A stretch of DNA of 12,840 nt from JACDAL01 sp035646635 (GCA_035646635.1 DASRPA010000002.1:1-12840); one strand, 5' to 3'. Counted from the stretch's first letter, positions 1 through 5,740 are shown. Notes: generated by a model from the letters alone, not told the origin. Program-made: numbers and translations.

Positions 1-49
1 GGCCACGAGCCCGGAATTCTCATGGCCATGAGCCAGGATTTTCGTGGCC
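1..49. repeat. Large interrupted palindrome at left edge
   Basis: An outer inverted repeat, GGCCACGA at 1-8 and TCGTGGCC at 42-49, encloses a perfect 14-bp palindrome CTCATGGCCATGAG at 19-32. Both dyads share almost the same centre (about 25), so the whole 49 bp could fold as one cruciform or hairpin with internal mismatches. There is no T-run after the right arm, so it is not a classical terminator. It could be the end of a larger repeat cut by the window edge, or a protein-binding dyad. Its function is unknown. Confidence 0.55.
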
Positions 50-189
50 GTCAGACCGGAGAAACTGATGGCCGCCGACAGGGGGCGTATCAGCGCAGCT
101 TTGTCCCAAAACCGACCGTATAGGCCATTTTCGGGCCAAACCTGAGTCGCTGCGCCTCAATCAGGTCATGCGATCATGAGGCCATAATC
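50..189. other. Stretch without a recognisable gene
   Basis: No supported gene. Frame 1 is open from base 1 to a TAG at 121-123 (about 40 codons), but its translation is basic and low in hydrophobic residues, and I do not recognise it. It could be the tail of a gene entering from the left, at low likelihood. Two ATGs at 168 and 176 run into stops within three codons. The stretch probably holds the promoter of the PPOX gene, though I cannot point to clear -35 and -10 boxes. Confidence 0.35.
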
Positions 190-228
190 ATTCCCGACTC
201 CGTAAAGAGGATCCTCGATTCGCAGGCA

Positions 229-606
229 TTGGCGCATCTGGTCACTCTCAATTCCGATGGGAGTCCCCAAGCGACATGCGCGTGGGCGGGTGTTGAGGGC
301 GATGAGATCGTGATCGCTACCCTTTTCGATCAGAAAAAGCTGCGCAACATGCGACGCGACCCCCGAGTCACGCTGTCGTTCGAGACCGCGACCGTCAACG
401 AAATGGGGCTCACCGAGTATCTCGTGATCAAGGGGTGTGCGCGCGTGACCGAGGGCGGCGCCCCGGAGCTGCTTCAAGAGCTCGCGCGGGTCTATCTGGG
501 CCCGGAAGTAACTTTTCCGCCGATGCCTGATCCCCCGCCCGGGTACATCACGCGCATAGAGGTCGAGCGATTCGGCGGGGTCGGTCCCTGGACAGCCAAC
601 AGTTAA
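229..606 (+). CDS. PPOX-class flavin/F420-dependent enzyme
   Basis: Member of the pyridoxamine 5'-phosphate oxidase-like split-barrel family. The relatives I recognise are the actinobacterial F420-binding PPOX proteins of the Rv1155 type, small dimeric cytoplasmic proteins of about 130-150 residues. Visible family features are LVTLNSDGSPQ near the N-terminus, the KLRNMRRDPRVTLSF cofactor-binding region in the middle, an IKGCARVTEGG strand, and an IEVERF strand near the C-terminus. The start is uncertain. TTG 229 is the first canonical initiator in frame, but family-like residues (IPDSVKRILDSQALAHL) continue upstream to about 190. That upstream frame holds only ATA, ATC and ATT codons (184-192), with GAGG at 178-181 eight bases before ATT 190. 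The frame stays open up to the TAG at 121. The gene ends convergently 26 bp from the ABC permease. The substrate cannot be told from sequence. Confidence 0.85.
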   Translation: MAHLVTLNSDGSPQATCAWAGVEGDEIVIATLFDQKKLRNMRRDPRVTLSFETATVNEMGLTEYLVIKGCARVTEGGAPELLQELARVYLGPEVTFPPMPDPPPGYITRIEVERFGGVGPWTANS

Positions 607-632
607 TACAGCCCAACCTACGGTAAACAGGC

Positions 633-1439
633 TCAGCGGCTGGCGGCCCTCTTGTACTGCCGCGTCGCCAGTGGGACGAACACGACCAAGATGATCGCGA
701 TCCAGATGAGCGTATATATGACGGGGTGCTGCAAGGGCCAGCCTTGCGGCGGCGGCGCCGCCGGGCTGGTGTTGCCGAACAGCTCGCGCGCCGCTTGCGT
801 TACGGTCGAGACGGGATTCCACTCCGCGATCGTCCGGAGCACTGTGGGCAAGTTCTCAGGAGGAACAAACGTGTTCGCGACGAAGGTAATCGGGAAGATC
901 ACGATGAACGAAGCGTTGTTTACCACCTCCGGTGTCGGCACTAACAATCCCACGTACGCCATCACCCACGAAAACGCATAGGCAAAGAACAGCAGCAGCA
1001 GGAACCCGCCGAGCGCTTCCGGGAACGATGTTCGAATTCGCCAGCCCACTACGAGGCCGGTCATGGACATGACGAAGATCGACAGCATGTTGTAGACGAT
1101 GTCGCTCGCTGTTCGTCCCACGAGAACGGCAGATCGCGACATCAGCAGCGAGCGAAACCGGTCGATGACCCCCTTTTGCATGTCCTCGGCCATGCCTGCT
1201 CCCGTGAAGGTCGCTCCGAAGATCACGGTCTGTGCGAAGATCCCGGCGATTAAGAACTCCCTGTAGTTGACTCCCCCCGACTCATTGATGGAGCCGCCGA
1301 AGACGTAGGCGAACAGCAGGACGAACATGATCGGCGAGATCGTCGTAAACACCAACAGATCGGGCACTCGTTTGATCTTGATGAGGTTGCGCTTGGCGAC
1401 GACGGCCCCATCGGCGAACGCATAACGGAGGTTGCTCAT
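633..1439 (-). CDS. ABC-2 type exporter permease (DrrB-like)
   Basis: Integral membrane subunit of a two-gene ABC exporter, 268 residues. It has the ABC-2 layout with about six hydrophobic helices: one after residue 25 (DLLVFTTISPIMFVLLFAYVF), an amphipathic stretch RFRSLLMSRSAVLVGR after the second, three further helices in the centre, and a last one close to the basic C-terminus (ATRQYKRAASR). The motif FVANTFVPPENLP followed by WNPVS before the last helix is characteristic of DrrB-type permeases. Its ATG overlaps the TGA of the upstream ATPase gene (ATGA at 1436-1439), which indicates translational coupling. The reading frame looks intact, unlike that of its ATPase partner. Known relatives export drugs such as daunorubicin or cell-envelope lipids. 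The substrate here is unknown. Confidence 0.9.
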   Translation of the reverse strand: MSNLRYAFADGAVVAKRNLIKIKRVPDLLVFTTISPIMFVLLFAYVFGGSINESGGVNYREFLIAGIFAQTVIFGATFTGAGMAEDMQKGVIDRFRSLLMSRSAVLVGRTASDIVYNMLSIFVMSMTGLVVGWRIRTSFPEALGGFLLLLFFAYAFSWVMAYVGLLVPTPEVVNNASFIVIFPITFVANTFVPPENLPTVLRTIAEWNPVSTVTQAARELFGNTSPAAPPPQGWPLQHPVIYTLIWIAIILVVFVPLATRQYKRAASR

Positions 1440-2404
1440 CGGGCGGGCTCCTTAGCTCGGCGCTTTGCGGCTCGCTGACCGTCGCCGCGCTTGCCGCTGT
1501 CTTCGGCCTTCTCTGAGTCGGTGTCCGAGGCTTCTGCAGCGTGACCGGTCAGCGTCAAAAAGACATCGTCGAGGGTGGGTCGGCGCAGTCCCACGTCCAG
1601 AACCTGGACATGGTCTGAGTCAAGCCTGCGCAGTGCCGTCATCAATGCGCCCGCGCCGCCGCTGATGGGAGCCGTGAGCCGGCGGCCGTCCTCATCGACC
1701 ACGACCTCTCCCCCACAGAGCTCTGCTAGCACAATTCGGGCGGGCTGGATGTCCGATGGCGTCCCCACGACGAGCTCTAGCCGTTCACCGCCTACCTGCG
1801 CCTTGAGCTCGTCCGACGTGCCGTGAGCGATCACGACGATGTCGTCGGCGAGCTGGTCGGCCTCCTCCAGGTACTGAGTGGTCAGCAGCAGCGTGGTGCC
1901 CTCACGAACAAGGGTGCGAATGACGCCCCACAGGTCGGTGCGGCTGCGAGGGTCGAGACCCGAGGTCGGCTCATCGAGAAACAGCACCGCCGGCTCGGCG
2001 ACGAGGGCGGCGGCGAGGTCGAGGCGCCTGCGCATACCGCCCGAGTAGCCCTTCACCGGACGATCGCCGTCGTCAGACAGCGAGAAGATCTCCAGGAGCT
2101 GACGCGAGCGATCTCGGGCCGGACCACGCCCGAGCTTGTAGAGCCGCCCCACCATGTCGAGGTTCTCAAATCCCGTCAGGTGCTCATCGACGGCCGCGTA
2201 CTGGCCGGACAGACCGATGCGCTCCCGAACTCTTCCGGGATCGGTGCGGACGTCGATGCCGGCGACTTCGGCGGTGCCGGAGTCGGGCTCGAGCAACGTA
2301 GTGAAGATGCGCACGGCGGTGGTCTTGCCCGCGCCGTTGGGGCCGAGCAAACCGAGCACCGTGCCTCCCGGCACAACGAGGTCGAGCCCGTCGAGTGCCG
2401 TCAC
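1436..2404 (-). CDS. ABC exporter ATPase (DrrA-like), start disrupted by amber codon
   Basis: ATP-binding subunit of a DrrAB-type exporter, 322 residues from a GTG at 2404. Visible motifs are Walker A GPNGAGKTT, Q-loop GLSGQYAAVDEHLTG, signature YSGGMRRRLDLA, Walker B AVLFLDEPT, D-loop SGLD, and the DrrA-type switch TTQYLEEAD, with Gln where most ABC proteins have His. A DrrA C-terminal domain ends in RRPTLDDVFLTLTG, followed by a charged Lys/Arg/Glu tail. The natural start appears to be ATG 2452, which has an AAAGGGG Shine-Dalgarno. It would give MSDVIKASGLV, then TAG (2417-2419), then RYGSVTALDG. The GTG 2404 start has no ribosome binding site and loses the first strand and the A-loop tyrosine. 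Relative to DrrA proteins I know, about six residues (RVIAEG-like) are also missing between IAHG and TSDELK. It may be a pseudogene, a recent mutation or a sequence error. Confidence 0.8.
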   Translation of the reverse strand: MTALDGLDLVVPGGTVLGLLGPNGAGKTTAVRIFTTLLEPDSGTAEVAGIDVRTDPGRVRERIGLSGQYAAVDEHLTGFENLDMVGRLYKLGRGPARDRSRQLLEIFSLSDDGDRPVKGYSGGMRRRLDLAAALVAEPAVLFLDEPTSGLDPRSRTDLWGVIRTLVREGTTLLLTTQYLEEADQLADDIVVIAHGTSDELKAQVGGERLELVVGTPSDIQPARIVLAELCGGEVVVDEDGRRLTAPISGGAGALMTALRRLDSDHVQVLDVGLRRPTLDDVFLTLTGHAAEASDTDSEKAEDSGKRGDGQRAAKRRAKEPAR

Positions 2405-2416
2405 GCTGCCGTAGCG

Positions 2417-2452
2417 CTAGACCAGCCCAGACGCCTTGATCACATCGCTCAT
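2417..2452 (-). other. N-terminal codons of drrA-like gene, cut off by amber stop
   Basis: Minus-strand ATG at 2452 opens eleven codons, MSDVIKASGLV, ending at TAG 2417-2419. They match the usual DrrA N-terminus, which continues K/Q-RYG. The frame is the same as that of the downstream ATPase, with no shift, and RYGS resumes immediately after the stop. AAAGGGG lies 5 nt upstream of the ATG, so ribosomes should start here. One base change (for example TAG from AAG or CAG) would restore a full-length gene running from 2452 to 1436. Confidence 0.75.
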
Positions 2453-2726
2453 ATGCACCCCTTTCTCACGACTAGCAACGCAGGAATGAACGTCTTCTTC
2501 CCATGCTTGTTCCCTGTTTGTTCGCCGGGAGGCCACCATAGCGGAGGCCTGCGACGCGTCTGCGGAGAGCCTGGATGAACTCCTTGCGAACCCTTCTGGT
2601 GCTACTGCTCGCGAATCCATCGATCGTTCGAGCGTGAGCGATGCCCACCAGCGGAAACGGAGCTGCGAGCAGGCCCGCTGCGGCGGCAGCAACGCTTGAG
2701 CCATCTGGTGTCGGTGTTAGCCTTCC
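2453..2726. promoter_or_regulatory. Divergent spacer between ABC exporter and VOC gene
   Basis: This 274-bp spacer must contain the outward promoters of the leftward exporter genes and the rightward VOC gene. The only solid signal is AAAGGGG just before ATG 2452 on the minus strand. No clear -35/-10 pair, operator dyad or regulator gene is visible. A short plus-strand frame (2575-2637, 20 residues, leucine-rich, GGAGAG upstream) resembles a bare signal peptide but is too short to support. An open plus frame from 2490 to about 2700 has no start codon and no family I recognise. Confidence 0.4.
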
Positions 2727-3500
2727 ATGATGCCTACTAAAGACTCTTACCTGCCGGGCACCCCTTGCTGGGTGGACCTGGGAACGACCGACCCCGAGGC
2801 CGCCCGCTCCTTCTACGGCGAGCTATTTGGGTGGACCGCAGAGCTTGACGAGCGTCCCGAGGCCGGCGGCTACGCCCAGTTCCGCAAGGATGGGCGTGCA
2901 GTTGCGGGCGTGGGAAGGATCTTCACGGAGGGGATGCCTCCTGCGTGGACCACATACATCGCCTCTGCCGATATCAAAGCGACCGCCGCCTCGATCACCG
3001 AGCACGGCGGCGCGGTGATGATGGATCCCTTCGATGTGCTCGATGCCGGGCGCATGACCGTGTTCGCCTCGCCCGACGGCGCCATTGCCGGGGTGTGGGA
3101 GCCGGCGAAACACCAGGGCTCAGGTCTTGTTAACGAGCCCGGCGCCTGGTGTTGGAGCGACCTCGCCACTCGCGATGTGGACGCAGCGAGGTCGTTCTAT
3201 GGGAACGTGTTCGGCTGGAAGCTCCAGAGCGATCCCACCTGGGGCGAGTACATGTCACTCGAGGAACGCGAGATCGCCAGCATCTCGGAGCTGGGCCCGG
3301 AGATGCCGCCGCAGGTTCCTGCCCACTGGCGAGTTGCTTTCCTGTGCGACGATGCCGAGGCCCTGATTGCCCGCGCCCAGGAGCTGGGCGGCACGCCGCA
3401 CGGGCCGGTAACCGACTTCGCTTCAGGCGGACGAACGGGTGCGCTGGCGGACCCTCAGGGCGCCCAGTTCGGCGTGATGTCGTTCCCTTCGCAGGGATAG
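2727..3500 (+). CDS. Double-VOC (glyoxalase-like) protein, Rv0577 type
   Basis: Protein of 257 residues with two tandem vicinal-oxygen-chelate (VOC) domains, about 10-128 and 138-255. Each opens with the same pattern, PCWVDLGTTDPEAARSFYGE and AWCWSDLATRDVDAARSFYG, followed by LFGW or VFGW. Each closes with a beta-strand motif, SPDGAIAGVWEP and DPQGAQFGVMSF. Length, order and the N-terminal YLPGTPCWVDL match the mycobacterial CFP30B/Rv0577 family (261 residues). That family has been linked to methylglyoxal handling, but the present substrate is not known. ATG 2727 is followed at once by a second ATG, and either may start. No good Shine-Dalgarno precedes them, so the mRNA may be leaderless. The gene stands alone, divergent from the exporter. 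Confidence 0.92.
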   Translation: MMPTKDSYLPGTPCWVDLGTTDPEAARSFYGELFGWTAELDERPEAGGYAQFRKDGRAVAGVGRIFTEGMPPAWTTYIASADIKATAASITEHGGAVMMDPFDVLDAGRMTVFASPDGAIAGVWEPAKHQGSGLVNEPGAWCWSDLATRDVDAARSFYGNVFGWKLQSDPTWGEYMSLEEREIASISELGPEMPPQVPAHWRVAFLCDDAEALIARAQELGGTPHGPVTDFASGGRTGALADPQGAQFGVMSFPSQG

Positions 3501-3565
3501 GGGGCCGCGCTCTAGAGACGATTGCGGCACCGAGCGTCGTTCCATGGAGGACGCCACCACTACAG

Positions 3566-3871
3566 CTATGCGCGCTGCTTGTTTCGATGTGCCCGATGCC
3601 AAAAGACAAAGATCGCGATCAGAAGCGCGTCTATCAGTAGAACAGCACCGATTCCCAACCGCTGCGCCCCTTCCTCACTGGACACGCGCCACTCGATGCC
3701 CGACGTACTCTGGCACCAACTCTTTGCGAGCGGAGGGCACTGTAGTTCGCCCTGCGAACACACCCGCTTACTAATGAGGCAGTCGGTGGGGAAAAGTCCG
3801 ATAGTTACAAGCAACAACCCGGCGGCCAGAACCGCAATGCTCCACCGGGTGCTCCGTTCGCGACTAGCCAT
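3566..3871 (-). CDS. Small two-helix membrane protein with four cysteines
   Basis: Predicted 101-residue protein of unknown family. A basic N-terminus (MASRERSTR) leads into a first hydrophobic helix at about 10-27, then a 44-residue polar loop. A second helix at about 72-91 is followed by a basic tail (HRAHRNKQRA). The positive-inside rule predicts both ends in the cytoplasm and the loop outside. The loop carries four cysteines, C31, C38, C45 and C53, spaced about seven residues apart, which could form two disulfides. The ATG at 3871 has only a weak AGAG upstream, and an in-frame TGA lies three codons before it. The convincing membrane topology is the main argument that this frame is real. 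The overlapping plus-strand frames have no such structure. Confidence 0.6.
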   Translation of the reverse strand: MASRERSTRWSIAVLAAGLLLVTIGLFPTDCLISKRVCSQGELQCPPLAKSWCQSTSGIEWRVSSEEGAQRLGIGAVLLIDALLIAIFVFWHRAHRNKQRA

Positions 3872-3934
3872 CGGCCATCACTCTAGGTGTTTGCCCGGCG
3901 TAGAGCGGAGGCGGCGCATAAGAGAGACTCAAGG

Positions 3935-4846
3935 ATGAGTGCGCTGAAGGTGGGGCGGCGCGTGATCGAAACCTCGAACGAGCACAAGATCCTTTTTCCC
4001 GGCGACGAAGTTACCAAAGGCGAGCTGATCACCTACTACCGGGGAGTAGCGGCGGTCATGGTTCCGCACCTGAAGGGACGGCCGCTCACGGTCCAACGCT
4101 TTCCCGATGGAATCGAGAAGAACGGCTTCTACCAGAAGGACGCGTCGAAGTACCTTCCGGAGTGGATCCACACGCAGAAGCTGCCCAAGGACAAGGGCAC
4201 CGTCAACCATGTCATCTGCGACAACCCGGCCACCTTGGTCTATCTCGCGAATCAAGCTGCCATCACCCTGCATACCGGTACCAGCCGCGTCGATCGCATC
4301 GAACAGCCGGATCAGCTCATCTTCGATCTCGACCCTCCCGAAGACGCGTTCCGTTCGGCTCAAGAGGCGGCCGAGCTGCTATCCGTGTTGCTGGAGGAGG
4401 TCGGCTTGCCGCGGTTCGCCAAGACGACCGGGGGCAAGGGCCTCCACATCGTGGTACCGCTGCGGCGGGGCTGGCACAACCGGGATGTGCGGGCTTTTGC
4501 GGAGGACAGCGCGCGTGTTCTCGCGCTCCGTGCCCCACAGCGGTTAACGACCGAGGTACGCAGGGTCCAACGCGAGGGGCGCCTCTATATCGATGTCGCC
4601 CGCAACGGCTACGGCGCGCATGCGGTAGCCCCCTACTCGGTGAGGCCGAGCGCGGGAGCACCGGTGTCGACTCCTCTCTTTTCCGACGAGCTCTTCATGC
4701 GGGATCTGCGACCCGAGCGCTTTACCGTGAAGTCGGTGCTCGAGCGAATCGGTGCCAAAGGTGATCCGTGGGCCGAGATCCGAGCGAGTGCGGTTTCGCT
4801 GCGCCGGGCTCGCGCAACACTGGACAAGCTGCTGGCCGAAACCTGA
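3935..4846 (+). CDS. LigD-type NHEJ polymerase/primase domain protein
   Basis: Free-standing homologue of the polymerase domain of bacterial ligase D, an archaeo-eukaryotic primase-fold enzyme. In known relatives it fills and extends DNA ends during Ku-dependent end joining. Of 303 residues, the signature region KNGFYQKDASKYLPEWI lies at about 63-79. The metal-binding pair is DLDP (D131, D133), TTGGKGLHIVVPL at 164-176 is the nucleotide-binding loop, and IDVARNGYGAHAVAPYSVR supplies the third carboxylate (D220). The mycobacterial counterpart has the same DLDP and SKGLH elements. No ligase or nuclease domain is attached, and no Ku or ligase gene lies in the window, so partners must be elsewhere. 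ATG 3935 is chosen because homology begins just after it and AGAG/AAGG lie upstream. An ATG at 3887 would add a non-family basic extension. Confidence 0.92.
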   Translation: MSALKVGRRVIETSNEHKILFPGDEVTKGELITYYRGVAAVMVPHLKGRPLTVQRFPDGIEKNGFYQKDASKYLPEWIHTQKLPKDKGTVNHVICDNPATLVYLANQAAITLHTGTSRVDRIEQPDQLIFDLDPPEDAFRSAQEAAELLSVLLEEVGLPRFAKTTGGKGLHIVVPLRRGWHNRDVRAFAEDSARVLALRAPQRLTTEVRRVQREGRLYIDVARNGYGAHAVAPYSVRPSAGAPVSTPLFSDELFMRDLRPERFTVKSVLERIGAKGDPWAEIRASAVSLRRARATLDKLLAET

Positions 4847-4869
4847 GCGGCCCCCAACCTTGCGGCCCC

Positions 4870-4888
4870 AACCACCTGTGGGGTGGTT
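4870..4888. terminator. Short hairpin between convergent genes
   Basis: AACCACC (4870-4876) and GGTGGTT (4882-4888) form a perfect 7-bp stem with a 5-nt loop. It lies 24 bp after the LigD-type stop and 38 bp before the stop of the convergent tipA-like gene. There is no T-run on either side, so this is at best a weak bidirectional terminator. The call rests on position and symmetry only. Confidence 0.4.
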
Positions 4889-4926
4889 ACTGGCACAAAG
4901 TTCGGCTCGGGCGGGTTTAGAGCCGC

Positions 4927-5379
4927 TCAGCTCGCTTCGGCGCGCTTCGCGTTGGCATGTATTGCATCGCGGAGGAACTGGGCCAGGCCGGGGGCGATCT
5001 CCTCGTAGCGAGCGGTGAACCGAGGGTCGCCCACGTACATGTCGCCGAGGGCCCGATGGATGTCGTAGCCGCAGTCGTAGAACCAGCGGGTGATATGCAT
5101 GCGGTGCTCCTCGGCCAGATCCATCGCCTCCTCGTTCTCCGCTGCGGCCCCGGCCTCGAAAGCGGCGACCAACCTGCGGTCGATGTCGGCGCTCTGGGCC
5201 TTGAGCTCCTGCCAGTCCTCTTTCGTGTAGGTCGCCACCCGGCGCTGGGACTGCCGATACGCATCAGTGTCCCCCCAGCGCTGCTCTGCCTCCTCGACAT
5301 AATCCTCGGGCTCGAAGTTCCCGAAGACCTCGAACCGTTCCTCCGGCGTCAATGAGATGCCCATCTGTCTTGCCTCCAT
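4927..5379 (-). CDS. TipAS-like ligand-binding domain, possibly translated alone
   Basis: The 150-residue frame downstream of the frameshift encodes an all-helical TipAS-type domain. In Streptomyces this domain binds thiopeptides and other hydrophobic drugs, and it is also made by itself from an internal start within tipA. Here two internal ATGs are available. ATG 5379 has GAGAAGGA directly before it. ATG 5364 (MGISLTPEERF) is preceded by GGAGG at 5373-5377 with ideal 8-nt spacing. The domain could therefore be made without the DNA-binding half. Conserved WFYDC (Cys at residue 103 from ATG 5379) and the tail GLAQFLRDAIHANAKR look intact. The entry overlaps the split gene described separately. 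Confidence 0.7.
   Translation of the reverse strand: MEARQMGISLTPEERFEVFGNFEPEDYVEEAEQRWGDTDAYRQSQRRVATYTKEDWQELKAQSADIDRRLVAAFEAGAAAENEEAMDLAEEHRMHITRWFYDCGYDIHRALGDMYVGDPRFTARYEEIAPGLAQFLRDAIHANAKRAEAS
5373..5377 (-). promoter_or_regulatory. Internal Shine-Dalgarno GGAGG for TipAS domain
   Basis: Minus-strand GGAGG followed by 8 nt and ATG (5364) inside the tipA-like gene, ahead of the ligand-binding domain. Spacing and sequence are close to consensus. It fits the known internal initiation that makes TipAS in Streptomyces lividans, although these bases also encode the MEA of MEARQMG, so chance is possible. Confidence 0.5.
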
Positions 5380-5709
5380 TTCCTTCTCGACAACTGCGGC
5401 GATCCTCTCCAGGCGTGCGATCCGATCTCAACAGCCGATGCTGCCGCCGCAGATGAACCGACTGGTCGGCGGGCGCGCCCTTCAGGATGGTCGCCACCTC
5501 CTCCAAGGGAAACCCGAGCTCCCGGTAGAACAGGATCTGCCGCAACTTGTCCAGATCGCAGTCCTCGTAGCGCCTGTAGCCGTTCGGCGACTGGCGGCCC
5601 GGTGACAAAATACCGATCTGGTCGTAGTGGTGCAGCGTGCGCACAGTCACGCCCGAGAGGGCAGCGACCTGACCTACCGAATAGCCGAGGTTTCCCTTCA
5701 TTCGAGCCC

Positions 5710-5740
5710 AGGCTAGACCCTCACGCCACGTCAGGGTCAA
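5710..5740 (-). promoter_or_regulatory. MerR-type self-regulated promoter and operator
   Basis: On the minus strand, -35 TTGACC (5740-5735) and -10 TAGCCT (5715-5710) are separated by exactly 19 bp. This is the over-long spacing that MerR proteins correct by twisting DNA. The spacer and part of the -35 box hold a 23-bp dyad at 5716-5738: GACCCT-N-ACG on one side and CGT-N-AGGGTC on the other. The -10 box ends 8 nt before ATG 5701, so transcription should begin at or next to the start codon, giving a leaderless mRNA. This fixes the MerR start at 5701 rather than the in-frame TTG at 5740, which is the -35 box itself. Confidence 0.8.

Larger units (their letters stand above)
4927..5701 (-). pseudogene. 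TipA-like MerR regulator, split by a frameshift
   Basis: MerR-family activator with a TipAS drug-recognition domain. The first 91 codons from ATG 5701 encode the winged helix (YSVGQVAALSGVTVRTLHHYDQ, then GYRRYEDCDL) and the start of the dimerisation coiled coil (HLRRQHRLL). This frame then drifts into non-family sequence and stops at 5264. The expected continuation DRIARLERIAAVVEKEMEAR is in another frame from 5427 and runs as a full TipAS domain to TGA 4927 (SLTPEERFEVFG, then WFYDCGYDIHRALGDMYV). One surplus or two missing bases at about 5428 explain the split, and the repaired protein of about 258 residues matches TipAL (253). The cysteine in WFYDC probably corresponds to a thiopeptide-binding cysteine of TipAS. 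ATG 5701 is supported by the promoter placed just upstream. It could be a dead gene, a sequence error, or a gene now making two separate products. Confidence 0.85.

Noticed and set aside
1..123. Frame-1 open stretch that could be the tail of a gene entering from the left
   Set aside because: Only about 40 codons, unrecognised, and it coincides with a palindrome. Kept as a possibility but not annotated.
166..822. Long minus-strand open frame opposite the PPOX gene
   Set aside because: It is antisense to a recognisable PPOX protein and to the end of the permease, and its translation is Arg/His-rich without family features.
1823..2578. Long plus-strand frame antisense to the DrrA-like gene
   Set aside because: It lies opposite a clear ATPase; the composition reflects GC-rich third positions on the other strand.
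2575..2637. Plus-strand 20-codon peptide resembling a signal sequence with GGAGAG upstream
   Set aside because: Stops right after the hydrophobic stretch and has no continuation in another frame that I recognise.
2490..2700. Open plus-strand frame of about 70 codons in the divergent spacer
   Set aside because: It has no ATG, GTG or TTG start and resembles no family I know.
3887..3934. 16-residue N-terminal extension of the LigD-type polymerase
   Set aside because: Basic, non-family residues. ATG 3935 has purine-rich sequence upstream and matches the family start.
5420..5436. Programmed translational frameshift in the tipA-like gene
   Set aside because: No slippery heptamer, no in-frame stop at the shift point as in prfB, and no obvious stimulatory hairpin. 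A mutation or a sequence error is simpler.
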